A DNA stretch of 64,000 nt from JBBPZA01 sp963797015 (lineage in GTDB: Bacteria; Actinomycetota; Thermoleophilia; Solirubrobacterales; Solirubrobacteraceae). The translations under genes and the position numbers were made by a program. The stretch covers positions 124,001 to 188,000 of the forward strand of contig CAWCNV010000005.1 in the NCBI GenBank assembly GCA_963797015.1. The letters run 5' to 3'. The stretch's first letter is position 1. Each line of letters opens with the position of its first letter. The notes beneath the pieces were generated by a model. The model did not search any database and was not told where the DNA came from. It saw only the letters and a list, made by a program, of their open reading frames with translations. This document shows positions 42,781-51,427 of this stretch, one piece after another.

Positions 42781-44778
42781 TTGTTCCGAAGGTCCGTCAT
42801 CGCTGGCTGTGCCGCCGCCCTGGCCCTCACCGCGCTGATCGCGGTGACGCCGCTCGGCGGCTCGAGCGCGGACGACCTGGTTGGCAACTCGCTGCATGGC
42901 GTCCTGATGACCGTCGCGGCGGTCGTCGTGGTCGCGCGCGCGGTGCGCGTGCGGGAGGACCGCGCGGCGTGGGTGTGCTTCTCGGTCGCGCTCGTCACCT
43001 ATGCCGCCGGGGAGATCGTGTGGAACGCCGCCTACTCCCACCAGAGCTCGCCGCCCTACCCGTCGGCGGCCGACGCGCTGTGGCTCGCCTTCTACCCCGC
43101 CACCTACGCCGGGATCGCACTGCTGGTGCGCGCGCGCATGCGCGACTACGGCGGGGCGGGGCTCTGGCTGGACGGGCTCCTGGGCGCGCTGGTGGCCGCC
43201 TCGGTCGGCTCTGCTCTGATCTTCGAGCCCGTCCTGCACGCGACCGAAGGGAGCACGGGCGCGGTCGCCACGACGCTCGCCTACCCGCTCGGGGATCTCG
43301 TGCTGCTGGGACTGCTGCTCGAGGTCTTCGCCCTGACGAGCTGGCGCCCCGACCGCGTCTGGTTGCTGATCGCCGCCGGGCTGGCCATCAACTGTGTGGC
43401 CGACATCCTCTACTCCTACCAGTCGGCGCAGGGCACCTGGGTCGACGGCTCGCTGGCCGACGGCCTCTTCCCGCTCGCAGTGCTGCTCGTCGCGTGGGCG
43501 GCGTGGCAGCCGGCCACCCAGCGCGAGCTGGAGGGTGGCGACTGGCGCATCGTGGCCGTGCCGGCGGGCTTCATGGCCGTCGGGACCGGGTTCCTCGCGT
43601 ACGGCCTTTTCTACGGCGTCAATCCGCTCGCCGCGGCGCTGGAGGTGGCCGCGGCACTGGTCGTGCTGATTCGCTTCGGTGTCATCTACCAGGCAAACCT
43701 GCGGATGCTTCGCCGGAGCCGCCACGAGGCCTTGACCGACGCCCTCACCGGGCTGCCCAACCGGCGGGCGCTGGTGGCCGACCTCGACGAGGTCGTCGCG
43801 CAGGCCGGCCCGTCGGACCCGCGGGCGCTGGCGCTCTTCGACCTCGACGGCTTCAAGCGCTACAACGACACCTTCGGGCATCCGGCCGGCGACGCCCTGC
43901 TCGAGCACCTCGGCGGCCGCCTCGCGCGCGCGACCGAGGGACGGGCGATGGCGTACCGCCTCGGCGGTGACGAGTTCTGCGTGCTGTGCAGGGGGCGCGG
44001 CGCCGCGCGCGAGGCGGTGTTCGCCGCGGCGGCCGAGGCGCTGACCGACCGCGGCGAGGGATTCGCGATCGACAGCTCGAGCGGGGCCGTCGTGATCCCC
44101 GACGAGGCGCGGACGGCGCGTGAGGCGCTGATCCTCGCCGACCAGCGCATGTACGCGCGCAAGGGCGCGAGGCCCTACGGCGCGCTCAGCCAGGCCAGCC
44201 AGGTGCTGATGCGTGTCCTGCACGAGCGCGAGCCCGAGCTGCACGAGCACCAGCGCGGCGTCGCCGCGCTTTCGCGCGTAGTGGGCCGGCGCCTCGGCAT
44301 CGGGACCGATCATCTCGACGAGCTCACGCGCGCGGCCGAGCTGCACGACATCGGGAAGATGGCGATCCCCGACGAGGTGCTGTCGAAGCCCGGCCCGCTC
44401 GATGAGGAAGGCTGGGCCTTCATGTCGCGCCATACGATCATCGGCGAGCGCATCCTGGGCGCCGCCGACGCCCTGCGTCCGATCGCGCGCATCGTGCGCG
44501 CGAGCCACGAGCGCTGGGACGGGCAGGGCTACCCGGACGGCCTCGCGGGCGAGGACATCCCGCTGGCCGCCCGAATCGTGTTCGCCTGCGACGCCTACGA
44601 CGCGATGATCTCCGAGCGCAGCTACGCGCGCTCGCGCCCGCCCGCGGAGGCGCTGGCCGAGCTGCGTCGCTGCTCCGGCACCCAGTTCGATCCCCGCGTC
44701 GTCAACGCGCTGTGCGAGGTGATCGGTCTGCCGGACTCGCCGGTCAGCGCCGCCGAGCCCGTCGCGGTTGGCCCGTAG
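42781..44778 (+). CDS. Membrane GGDEF and HD-GYP protein (c-di-GMP synthesis/degradation)
   Basis: 665 residues. About nine transmembrane helices (residues 5-300) form an integral sensor. A GGDEF domain follows with EALTDALTGLPNRRAL and an intact RLGGDEF active site. An HD-GYP phosphodiesterase domain follows with ELHDIGKMAIPD, RHTIIGERIL, HERWDGQGYPDGL and RIVFACDAYDAM. Having both synthetic and hydrolytic motifs intact suggests a bifunctional or mutually regulated protein. TTG 42781 is the only start that includes the first helix. It is divergent from moaA, with 80 bp between. Confidence 0.9.
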   Translation: MFRRSVIAGCAAALALTALIAVTPLGGSSADDLVGNSLHGVLMTVAAVVVVARAVRVREDRAAWVCFSVALVTYAAGEIVWNAAYSHQSSPPYPSAADALWLAFYPATYAGIALLVRARMRDYGGAGLWLDGLLGALVAASVGSALIFEPVLHATEGSTGAVATTLAYPLGDLVLLGLLLEVFALTSWRPDRVWLLIAAGLAINCVADILYSYQSAQGTWVDGSLADGLFPLAVLLVAWAAWQPATQRELEGGDWRIVAVPAGFMAVGTGFLAYGLFYGVNPLAAALEVAAALVVLIRFGVIYQANLRMLRRSRHEALTDALTGLPNRRALVADLDEVVAQAGPSDPRALALFDLDGFKRYNDTFGHPAGDALLEHLGGRLARATEGRAMAYRLGGDEFCVLCRGRGAAREAVFAAAAEALTDRGEGFAIDSSSGAVVIPDEARTAREALILADQRMYARKGARPYGALSQASQVLMRVLHEREPELHEHQRGVAALSRVVGRRLGIGTDHLDELTRAAELHDIGKMAIPDEVLSKPGPLDEEGWAFMSRHTIIGERILGAADALRPIARIVRASHERWDGQGYPDGLAGEDIPLAARIVFACDAYDAMISERSYARSRPPAEALAELRRCSGTQFDPRVVNALCEVIGLPDSPVSAAEPVAVGP

Positions 44779-44834
44779 GGCCGGTTGCGAATAGGCTCGC
44801 GGCGGCAACGTCAGTCAACGGAAGGGGGGAGCCC

Positions 44835-45050
44835 ATGTCGGACAGCGTGTACCGGGTCACCGAGGTGATCGGGGCGAGCTCGGAGTCCTGGGAGGCCGCG
44901 GCGCGCAACGCCGTCGAGACCGCCGGGAAGTCGGTCCGCGACCTGCGCGTCGCGGAGGTGATTCGGCAGGACGTGACGATCGAGAACGGCGGGGTGACCG
45001 CCTACCGCGTCCGGCTGGGGATCTCGTTCAAGTACGACTCCGGCGACTGA
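44835..45050 (+). CDS. Dodecin
   Basis: A 71-residue dodecin, a flavin-storing dodecamer. VYRVTEVIGASSESWEAAARNAVETAGKSVRDLRVAEVIRQDVTIENG and AYRVRLGISFKYD match the family, including the flavin-stacking Trp in SWEAA. ATG 44835 follows an AAGGGGGGA ribosome site. It is convergent with a small membrane protein gene, the two stops being one base apart. TAGGCT at 44792-44797 is a possible -10 with a 35-nt leader. Confidence 0.92.
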   Translation: MSDSVYRVTEVIGASSESWEAAARNAVETAGKSVRDLRVAEVIRQDVTIENGGVTAYRVRLGISFKYDSGD

Positions 45051-45051
45051 G

Positions 45052-45357
45052 CTAGCGGCTCGCCGGCCGATCGGCCGTACGGTCGCGCCCGACGCGGCCG
45101 TTTCGGCCGGTCCCCGCGCGCGTCTCGTGCAGCTCGGCGGCCAGCCGCTCGCGCTCGGCCTCGCCTTCGGCCACGTCGGCGCGGGCGCGGTGCATCTCCG
45201 CTTCCTTGAGCTCGGCGCGCTGGTGCGCCTCATGCGCGGTCGCGCGGGCCTCGTGGACCTCGCGTCGCTGCGACCTGCCGCGGCGCGACATCGCCACCAG
45301 CAGCGCGACGACGGCGATGGCCACGACAGCGATCACGATGATGAGCACTACGTCCAT
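45052..45357 (-). CDS. Small membrane-anchored coiled-coil protein
   Basis: A 101-residue protein with one N-terminal helix (VVLIIVIAVVAIAVVALLVAM) followed by a charged, Ala/Glu/Arg-rich coiled coil (RREVHEARATAHEAHQRAELKEAEMHRARADVAEGEAERERLAAEL) and a basic tail. It resembles the short actinobacterial cytoplasm-facing membrane coiled coils often found near dodecin and other stress genes. No function is assigned. Confidence 0.55.
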   Translation of the reverse strand: MDVVLIIVIAVVAIAVVALLVAMSRRGRSQRREVHEARATAHEAHQRAELKEAEMHRARADVAEGEAERERLAAELHETRAGTGRNGRVGRDRTADRPASR

Positions 45358-45427
45358 CTGAAACCTTCCCTTCCTCCGGGTGCCTGGATCAGTCGTACCC
45401 GCACCGGGCGAGCGCGGAAACGGCGGA

Positions 45428-45577
45428 TCAGCGCTTGACCAGCACGTAGACCAACGTGGCGAGGAAGGCGAGCTGCCCGAAGGTGGCGGCCGTTCCGAGG
45501 TTGACGGCCCCGGCGAGCTCGGCCACGCCGGTCGCGACCAGGAAGACGGCGATCAGGAGGGCTGCGGTGCGCAGCAT
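45428..45577 (-). CDS. 49-residue two-helix membrane peptide coupled to meaB
   Basis: ATG 45577-45575 overlaps the meaB stop (TGATG). The product consists of two hydrophobic stretches, LRTAALLIAVFLVATGVAEL and ATFGQLAFLATLVYVLVKR, with little else. It looks like a small inner-membrane protein. The one-base overlap with meaB argues that it is translated by reinitiation. No family is recognised and no role in the methylmalonyl/ethylmalonyl pathway is evident. It is followed by about 70 bp with no gene. Confidence 0.55.
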   Translation of the reverse strand: MLRTAALLIAVFLVATGVAELAGAVNLGTAATFGQLAFLATLVYVLVKR

Positions 45578-46701
45578 CAGCCCTCGCCGCTCCGCGCGCC
45601 GTGCTCAGCGAGCGCTCGGCGCAGCGCGGCCACGTCGCGGCCGGGATCCTGCTCGTCGAGCCAGCGTTCGGCCGCGCGCCGGCCTCCCAGCGCGCGCAGC
45701 GCCGCCTCGCCGTGCTCGGCGGTGAAGCTCGCCAGCGCGGCGCCGCGGCGGGCGCGCAGGCGCCGGGCCGGGACGTCGAGCGTCGCGCGGTGCGCGTCGA
45801 GCGCGCTCACCAGCTCGTCGATGCCGCTGGCCGGCGGCAGCGAGGAGACCGCGACGACCGGCGTGTCGCGCGCGCCCAGCGAGCGCAGCGCGGCGCGAAG
45901 GTCGCGTAGCGCCGCTTGCGCAGGGCGGCCGAGATCGGCCTTGGTCACGACGAGCACGTCCGGGATCTCCATGATCCCGGCCTTGAGGAACTGGAGCGCG
46001 TCGCCGCTTCCCGGCTGCACGACCACCGCTACCGTGTCGGCCACGTCGGCCACCTCGGTCTCAGACTGCCCGACGCCGACGGTCTCGATCACCACGACGT
46101 CGAACGCCGCCGCCAGGGCATGGGCGGCGTCGCGGGTCCCGGCGGCGAGCCCGCCGAGGCGCTCGCCGGCCGACGTCGAGCGGATGAAGACCTCGCGGTC
46201 GGAGGGGTCAAAGGCGATCCGCGCGCGGTCGCCGAGCAGCGCGCCGCCCGAGCGCCGCGAGGTCGGGTCGACGGCCAGCACCGCGACGCTGCGGCGCTGA
46301 TCGCGCCAGGCGCGCACGAGCTCTGAGAGCAGCGACGACTTCCCCGCGCCCGGCGGTCCGGTGACGCCGACGACGTGCGCGGGCGCCTCGGCCCCCAGCA
46401 CGCCGGGCGAGACCTCGCGCAGCAGCGCCTCGACCTCCTCGCGATTCCCGGGCGCGCGGTTCTCGAGCAGGTTGAGCGCCGCCGGAGCGGCGGTCAGATC
46501 ACGCTCGCGAAGCCGCCGTCCGAGCTCGCCGCCTCCCGTCGCGGCCCGCTCGCCGCCTCCCGTCGCGGCCCGCTCGCCGCCTCCCGTCGCGGCCCGCTCG
46601 CCGCCTCCCGTCGCGGCCCGCTCGCCGCCTCCCGGCGCGGCCCGCTCGCCGGCTGCCGGCGCGGCCTCCTCACCGGCGGCCGCGCCCTGCTTCCCCCTCA
46701 C
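45577..46701 (-). CDS. meaB: MeaB-type GTPase, chaperone of a B12-dependent acyl-CoA mutase
   Basis: 374 residues. After a repeat-built N-terminal extension (residues 8-60), the G3E-type GTPase core has Walker A in VVGVTGPPGAGKSSLL, LAVDPTSRRSGGALLGDRARI, the switch DVVVIETVGVGQSETEVADVADT, and the base-specificity VVTKADL. MeaB proteins guard adenosylcobalamin loading of methylmalonyl- and ethylmalonyl-CoA mutases. The GTG at 46701 overlaps the mutase stop (GTGA), the expected partnership. The extension, six GERAATGG-like units, is not part of the family fold. Confidence 0.92.
   Translation of the reverse strand: MRGKQGAAAGEEAAPAAGERAAPGGGERAATGGGERAATGGGERAATGGGERAATGGGELGRRLRERDLTAAPAALNLLENRAPGNREEVEALLREVSPGVLGAEAPAHVVGVTGPPGAGKSSLLSELVRAWRDQRRSVAVLAVDPTSRRSGGALLGDRARIAFDPSDREVFIRSTSAGERLGGLAAGTRDAAHALAAAFDVVVIETVGVGQSETEVADVADTVAVVVQPGSGDALQFLKAGIMEIPDVLVVTKADLGRPAQAALRDLRAALRSLGARDTPVVAVSSLPPASGIDELVSALDAHRATLDVPARRLRARRGAALASFTAEHGEAALRALGGRRAAERWLDEQDPGRDVAALRRALAEHGARSGEG
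46528..46671. repeat. 24-bp tandem repeat encoding the MeaB N-terminal extension
   Basis: Four near-identical 24-bp copies and two diverged ones (GCCGCCTCCCGTCGCGGCCC plus CTC) run from 46528 to 46671. On the reverse strand each unit encodes GERAATGG-like octapeptides directly after the GTGA overlap of ecm and meaB. Confidence 0.9.
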
Positions 46702-48692
46702 GCGGCTGCGGCCGCGATGCCGTTGTGCTCGGCCACGAGCGCGACCACGTCGCGCATGATCTGGTTGATGTCGAAGTCCTTCGGGGTGTAGACGGCGGCG
46801 ACCCCCGCCTCGCGAAGGGGCGCGACGTCGGCCTCGGGGATGATCCCGCCGACGATCACGGGCGCGGAGGAGCCGGCCTCGCGCAGGGCGGCGACCACGT
46901 CGGGGATCAGCTGGCGGTGCGAGCCGCTGAGGATCGACAGCCCGACCACGTGCACGCCCTCGTCGACGGCGCTCTTGACGATCTGGGAGGGCGTCAAACG
47001 GATGCCCTCGTAGACGACGTCCATACCCGCATCGCGGGCGCGCACCGCGATCTGCTCGGCGCCGTTCGAATGGCCGTCGAGACCGGGCTTGCCGACCAGG
47101 ATCTTCAGGCGCCGGCCCAGCGCCTCGCTGACCCGGCCGACCTCGTCGCGCAGCTCCTCGAGCCGCTCGTCGTCGATCGCCGCGGCCGCCTCGCCCACGC
47201 CGGTCGGAGCGCGGTAGGAGCCAAAGGAGTCGCGCAGCGCCTGGGCCCACTCGCCGGTCGTCGCGCCCGCGCGGGCGGCGGCCAGCGTCGCCTCCATGAT
47301 GTTCTCGTCCTCGTCGCGCGCCGTCTCGCGCAGCCGCGCTAGCGCCGCGTCCACCGCCGCCTGGTCGCGCTCGGCGCGCCACACGTTCAGGTCCTCGATC
47401 TGCTCGCTCTCCACGGCCGGATCCACGACGAGGATGCCGCCCTCGGCGTCCGCGGTCAGAGGCGAGTCCTCGGTCTCGGTGAACTTGTTCTGCCCGACCA
47501 TCACGAGCTCGCCAGCCTCGATGCGGCGGACGCGCTCGCGGTGTGACTCGACCAGCGCAGCCTTCATGTAGGGGACGGCCTCGACCGCGCCCCCGTGCTC
47601 GGCGACGATCGCCATCTCGGCGCGGGAGCCCTCGACCAGCTCCTCGACCAGCGCGTCCATGACCTTCGAGCCCTCGAAGATGTCGGGGTACTCGAGCACG
47701 TCGGTCTCGTAGGCCAGCACCTGCTGGATGCGCAGCGACCACTGCTGGTCCCACGGGCGCGGCAGCCCGAGCGCCTCGTTCCAGGCCGGGAGCTGGATCG
47801 CGCGGGCGCGGGCGTTGCGGCCCATGGTCACCGCGAGCGCCTCGAGCACGATGCGCTGGACGTTGTTCTCCGGCTGGGCCTCGGTCAGCCCGAGCGAGTT
47901 GACCTGCACGCCGTAGCGGAAGCGGCGCGCCTGGGCGTCCTCGACGCCGTAGCGCTCACGGCCGATCTCGTCCCACAGCGTCGCCATCGCGCGCAGCTTG
48001 GCGTGCTCCTCGATGAAGCGAACGCCGGCGTTGACGAAGAACGAGATCCGAGCGAACACGCGCACCATCAGGTCCTGGTCGACGCGCTCGCGCACCGCGT
48101 CGAGGACCGCGATCGCATTGCTCATCGAGAAGGCGATCTCCTGCACCGGCGTCGCCCCGGCCTCCTGCAGGTGGTAGGAGCAGACGTTGATCGGGTTCCA
48201 CTTCGGGACGTGCTCGACCGTGTAGGCGACCATGTCGGCGATCAGCCGCATGGACGGCGCCGGCGGGAAGGCGTACGTGCCTCGGGAGAGGTACTCCTTG
48301 ATGATGTCGTTCTGGGTCGTGCCCTGGAGCACGGCCTGGTCGATGCCGTTCTCCTCCGCGGTGACGATGTAGAGCGCCAGCAGCCAGGCCGCGGTCGCGT
48401 TGATCGTCATCGACGTGTTCATGCGATCCAGCGGGATGCCGTCGAGCAGCGCGTGCATGTCGCCCTTGTGCGCGACGGGCACGCCGACCTTGCCGACCTC
48501 GCCGCGGGCGAGCTCGTGGTCGGCGTCGTAGCCAGTCTGGGTCGGGAGGTCGAAGGCGATCGAGAGCCCGGTCTGGCCCTTTGCGAGGTTGCGCCGGTAG
48601 AGCTCGTTGGAGCGCTTGGCCGTCGAATGCCCCGCGTACGTGCGCATCATCCACGGACGGTCGGGCTCGGGCAGGCGGGGGCTGTCGTTCAT
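46698..48692 (-). CDS. ecm: Ethylmalonyl-CoA mutase (MeaA type), B12-dependent
   Basis: About 664 residues, the single-chain length of MeaA/Ecm. MRTYAGHSTAKRSNELYRRNLAKGQTGLSIAFDLPTQTGYDADHELARGEVGKVGVP and MTINATAAWLLALYIVTAEE follow Ecm rather than methylmalonyl-CoA mutase, which reads NGAVLP at this place. The C-terminal cobalamin domain has the base-off motif KPGLDGHSNGAEQIAVRARD and GLSILSGSH. It converts ethylmalonyl-CoA to methylsuccinyl-CoA. ATG 48692 is chosen over TTG 48698; a reverse-strand TAGAAT lies 10 nt upstream. It is followed by meaB, GTGA-overlapped, and is divergent from a VOC gene. Confidence 0.9.
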   Translation of the reverse strand: MNDSPRLPEPDRPWMMRTYAGHSTAKRSNELYRRNLAKGQTGLSIAFDLPTQTGYDADHELARGEVGKVGVPVAHKGDMHALLDGIPLDRMNTSMTINATAAWLLALYIVTAEENGIDQAVLQGTTQNDIIKEYLSRGTYAFPPAPSMRLIADMVAYTVEHVPKWNPINVCSYHLQEAGATPVQEIAFSMSNAIAVLDAVRERVDQDLMVRVFARISFFVNAGVRFIEEHAKLRAMATLWDEIGRERYGVEDAQARRFRYGVQVNSLGLTEAQPENNVQRIVLEALAVTMGRNARARAIQLPAWNEALGLPRPWDQQWSLRIQQVLAYETDVLEYPDIFEGSKVMDALVEELVEGSRAEMAIVAEHGGAVEAVPYMKAALVESHRERVRRIEAGELVMVGQNKFTETEDSPLTADAEGGILVVDPAVESEQIEDLNVWRAERDQAAVDAALARLRETARDEDENIMEATLAAARAGATTGEWAQALRDSFGSYRAPTGVGEAAAAIDDERLEELRDEVGRVSEALGRRLKILVGKPGLDGHSNGAEQIAVRARDAGMDVVYEGIRLTPSQIVKSAVDEGVHVVGLSILSGSHRQLIPDVVAALREAGSSAPVIVGGIIPEADVAPLREAGVAAVYTPKDFDINQIMRDVVALVAEHNGIAAAAA

Positions 48693-48730
48693 GGCCAACG
48701 AGATTCTAGGGCGCCGATTACCATCGACCC

Positions 48731-49090
48731 ATGATCACCAAGCTCGACTTCATAGGCATTCCGTCCCAGGACCCGGAGCGCTCACGCGCGTTCTACGTCG
48801 ACACGCTCGGCCTGCGCCCGGACGACAACGCGCGCTTCGAGCTGTGGGCGGGGGAGACCTGCTTCGGCATCTGGGAGCCGGCGCGGATGGGGATGGAGTT
48901 CGTTCCGCAGCGAAACGCCCACCCCGCGCTGCACGTCGACGACGTGGCCGCCGCGCGCGCGGAGCTCGAGGCCAAGGGAGTCGAATTCGAGGGCGAGACG
49001 TTCGACACCGGGGTCTGCCACATGGCCCTCTTCCGGGACCCGGACGGAAACGACCTCATGCTGCACCACCGCTACGCGCCGCGGGGGTGA
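48731..49090 (+). CDS. VOC-superfamily (glyoxalase-like) protein
   Basis: A 119-residue vicinal-oxygen-chelate protein: two beta-alpha-beta-beta-beta units with LDFIGIPSQDPERSRAFYVDTLGLRPD, ALHVDDVAAARAELEAKGVEF, and HMALFRDPDGNDLMLHHR (terminal metal-ligand region). TACCAT ends 6 nt before the ATG, suggesting a leaderless mRNA divergent from ecm. An ethylmalonyl/methylmalonyl-CoA epimerase belongs to the same superfamily and would fit beside ecm. The sequence is closer to generic VOC proteins, so I leave the substrate open. Confidence 0.82.
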   Translation: MITKLDFIGIPSQDPERSRAFYVDTLGLRPDDNARFELWAGETCFGIWEPARMGMEFVPQRNAHPALHVDDVAAARAELEAKGVEFEGETFDTGVCHMALFRDPDGNDLMLHHRYAPRG

Positions 49091-49139
49091 GGGCGGGCAG
49101 CGGGGGTCGCCTGGGCGCCCGCTGGCTACGCTGCCAGGC

Positions 49140-49985
49140 ATGCGACAGCTCGACGTCGAGCACCTGGGGGTCGACCGGGTCATCTGCTGCTACGAGGTGG
49201 ATGGCGTGCTCGTCGACCCCGGCCCCGAGTCGTCGGTCACCACGCTGCTGGCCAAGCTCGGCGACGAGCGTCCGCGCGCGGTCCTGCTGACCCACATCCA
49301 CTTCGACCACGCCGGCGCGAGCGGAGCGCTGGTGCGTCGCTGGCCGGACCTGCCGGTCTACGTACACGAGCGCGGTGCTCCGCACATGGCCGATCCGGAG
49401 CGCCTGGTCGCCAGCGCGCGGCGTTTGTACGGCGACGACTTCGACCGCCTGTGGGGAGAGGTCGTGCCGGTGCCCGAGGACAACCTTCGCGTGCTCCACG
49501 GTGACGAGCGCGTCGAGGGCTTCCGCGTGGCCTACACGCCCGGCCACGCCTCGCATCACGTCTGCTACCTCCACATGGGCAGCGGCGTGGCGCTGGTCGG
49601 CGACGTCGCAGGGGTGCGCATCGCGTCCGAGGACCTGGTGGTCGCGCCGACCCCTCCGCCCGACATCGACCTCGAGGCGTGGAACCGGTCGCTGGACACG
49701 GTCGCGCGGTGGAAGCCGAGCGCGCTCGGGCCGACCCACTTCGGCCTCGTCGAGCACGGCGTCGACGGGCACATCCAGGCGCTCCGCGATCAGCTCGAGC
49801 TCCAGGCGCAGTGGGCGCGCAATCGCACGCGCGAGGACTACATCGAGGGCATGCGGGCGCAGATCGGGGCCGCGGTCTCGGACGTCGCGGCGGCCGAGCG
49901 CTACGAGCAGGCCGTCCCGCCCGACCAGGCGTATCAGGGCCTCGAGCGCTACTGGCGCAAGCGCATCGAGCGCGAAGCGGCGTGA
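49140..49985 (+). CDS. Metallo-beta-lactamase-fold hydrolase
   Basis: A 281-residue MBL-fold protein. The binuclear zinc motif is in VLLTHIHFDHAGAS (HxHxDH), with further ligands in YTPGHASHHVCYLH and LVGDVAGVR. The final His is in ALGPTHFGLVE. The long helical C-terminus (LELQAQWARNRTREDYIEGM) is as in glyoxalase-II-like or lactonase-like subfamilies of unknown substrate. TACGCT lies 7 nt before the ATG. Its stop overlaps the next VOC gene (GTGA), so the two likely act together. Confidence 0.88.
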   Translation: MRQLDVEHLGVDRVICCYEVDGVLVDPGPESSVTTLLAKLGDERPRAVLLTHIHFDHAGASGALVRRWPDLPVYVHERGAPHMADPERLVASARRLYGDDFDRLWGEVVPVPEDNLRVLHGDERVEGFRVAYTPGHASHHVCYLHMGSGVALVGDVAGVRIASEDLVVAPTPPPDIDLEAWNRSLDTVARWKPSALGPTHFGLVEHGVDGHIQALRDQLELQAQWARNRTREDYIEGMRAQIGAAVSDVAAAERYEQAVPPDQAYQGLERYWRKRIEREAA

Positions 49986-50395
49986 GCCTGGACCACCTCG
50001 ACCTCGTCGTGACCTCGCTCGAGCGCAGCGTGCCGTTCTACCTCGACCTGCTCCAGCCGCTGGGCTGGAGCCATGGCGGCGAGGGCTCGGGCGAGGGCGG
50101 CGTGCGCAACGTGCTGCTGCGGCCGCCCGAGGAGCGCGGCTGCTGGCTGGACCTGCGCGCGGTGCGCTCCGACGCCCACCCCGCGCCCTACGACCGCTTC
50201 GCGCTCGGGGTGCACCACATCGCCTTCAAGGCCGCGTCGCGCGAGGTGGTGGACGAGCGCGGGGCGTGGCTCGAGTTCAACGGCATCCGGACCGAGGGGC
50301 CGCCGCGCGAGTACGAGTATTCGCCTGGGTACTACGCCGTCTTCTGCTTCGACCCCGACGGGATCAAGCTCGAGGTGATGAACCAGCCGTCATGA
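49982..50395 (+). CDS. VOC-family glyoxalase/dioxygenase-like protein
   Basis: A 137-residue VOC protein. LDHLDLVVTSLERSVPFYLDLLQPLGW (first ligand His) is followed by GVHHIAFKAASREVVDERGAWLEF and GYYAVFCFDPDGIKLEVMN (last Glu ligand). The GTG start overlaps the MBL-fold gene, and the stop overlaps clpS as ATGA, so three genes are coupled. VOC plus MBL pairing recalls glyoxalase I and II, making aldehyde or thioester detoxification a reasonable guess. Confidence 0.85.
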   Translation: MSLDHLDLVVTSLERSVPFYLDLLQPLGWSHGGEGSGEGGVRNVLLRPPEERGCWLDLRAVRSDAHPAPYDRFALGVHHIAFKAASREVVDERGAWLEFNGIRTEGPPREYEYSPGYYAVFCFDPDGIKLEVMNQPS

Positions 50396-50679
50396 GCCGC
50401 ACGATCGAGCGACCGAGGGTTGGCGATCCGGGCAGCGGGCTGGGCGGCGCGTGGAGGGTGATCGTGCTCAACGACAACCACAACACCTTCGACCACGTCG
50501 CGCATACGCTGGCCCGGTACATACCGGGGATCACCGTCGACCGCGGCTTCGCGATGGCCGACAAGATCCACAACAGCGGCCAGGCGATCGTGTGGAGCGG
50601 GCCGAAGGAGCCCGCCGAGCTCTACTGGGAGCAGCTCTCGGGCGCCGGGCTGACGATGGCGCCGCTCGAGCAGGGCTGA
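50392..50679 (+). CDS. clpS: ClpS-like adaptor of the Clp protease
   Basis: A 95-residue protein with the ClpS core WRVIVLNDNHNTFDHVAHTLARYI, AMADKIHNSGQAIVWSGPKEPAELYWEQLSGAGLTMAPLE. ClpS binds the ClpA/ClpC N-domain and delivers N-end-rule substrates. The LNDxxxT(F/Y) and HxxG.A features are retained, with some divergence from the standard (NDNHNTFDHV). It is ATGA-coupled to the VOC gene, an unusual location away from clpA/clpC. The adaptor call is good; the exact client rules are unknown. Confidence 0.85.
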   Translation: MSRTIERPRVGDPGSGLGGAWRVIVLNDNHNTFDHVAHTLARYIPGITVDRGFAMADKIHNSGQAIVWSGPKEPAELYWEQLSGAGLTMAPLEQG

Positions 50680-50739
50680 CGAGGCGCGCCGCGCGGCCGA
50701 TCGGGCGCCGGTGTCGGGGCTCACTCCGACTGCGGCCGC

Positions 50740-51426
50740 TCAGCGGGGCCGATCGCGACCGCTCGGGTCGGCGCGCTGTCGCCCGGCTAACGGGCAGCCC
50801 GAGGAGACCTTCACCTGCCACCAGTCCATCAGCATGCCGATCGGGCCGAGACGCGGGCGGACCTGGTAGGCGGTGCAGCCCGGAAGGCCGAGGTCGCTGT
50901 TGCGCACGCGCACCCAGCGGTGAGCCGGCGGGTCGGCCAGCATCTCCTCCAGCAGGCGCCGTGCCTGCCCGTGACGCTCGGCCTCGGCGTCGGAGGCCTT
51001 GCGGACCGCGTCGAGGCGCGCGACGAGGTCGTCGCGCAGGCGCTCGAGCTCGGCAAGCGAGAGGATCCGCGGCATCGCCGCCGAACCGGGCGAGGCCAAC
51101 GCAACTGGCGTCCGGGCTGCCTCGGCAACGACCGGCCCCTCGAACACGGCCTGGCTCAGCGACCGCTCGAGCTTGCCGATCTGCCGGCGCAGCTCCGCCC
51201 GCGCGGCACGCTCGTCGACCAGGGGAAGGGATGATGGGCGCGCCGCAACGCTCGCGACAGCCGCACCGCCCGCCTCGGGCATCTTTGCGAGTCCCGCTCG
51301 GCTATCGCGACGCCCTCGTCGACCACCCGCCCGTCGCAGCTCAGCCGCCGGCGCTTCGCTGTCGAGCATTCGCGCGCTTCCTTCGCCATCGGGAGAACGA
51401 TCGATCGGAGGGGCGACGCTCGTCAT
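50740..51426 (-). CDS. Permease-operon protein sharing a domain with the divergent GntR regulator
   Basis: A 228-residue protein with no family I can name. Residues 75-145 are a helical segment, ELRRQIGKLERSLSQAV, and ILSLAELERLRDDLVAR (121-137). The GntR gene on the other side of the permeases carries a closely matching block (ILSLAEL-x2-LRD-x-L-x2-R). Residues 165-212 end in a distinctive Trp/Cys motif (HRWVRVRNSDLGLPGC and GPIGMLMDWWQVKVSSGCPL). Its ATG lies one base after the permease stop (TGA-A-ATG), so it is the last gene of the permease operon. Confidence 0.6.
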   Translation of the reverse strand: MTSVAPPIDRSPDGEGSARMLDSEAPAAELRRAGGRRGRRDSRAGLAKMPEAGGAAVASVAARPSSLPLVDERAARAELRRQIGKLERSLSQAVFEGPVVAEAARTPVALASPGSAAMPRILSLAELERLRDDLVARLDAVRKASDAEAERHGQARRLLEEMLADPPAHRWVRVRNSDLGLPGCTAYQVRPRLGPIGMLMDWWQVKVSSGCPLAGRQRADPSGRDRPR

Positions 51427-51427
51427 T

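Noticed and set aside
48693..48730. Cobalamin riboswitch sought before ecm
   Set aside because: Only 38 bp separate ecm from the divergent VOC gene, with promoter-like elements and no room for the aptamer.
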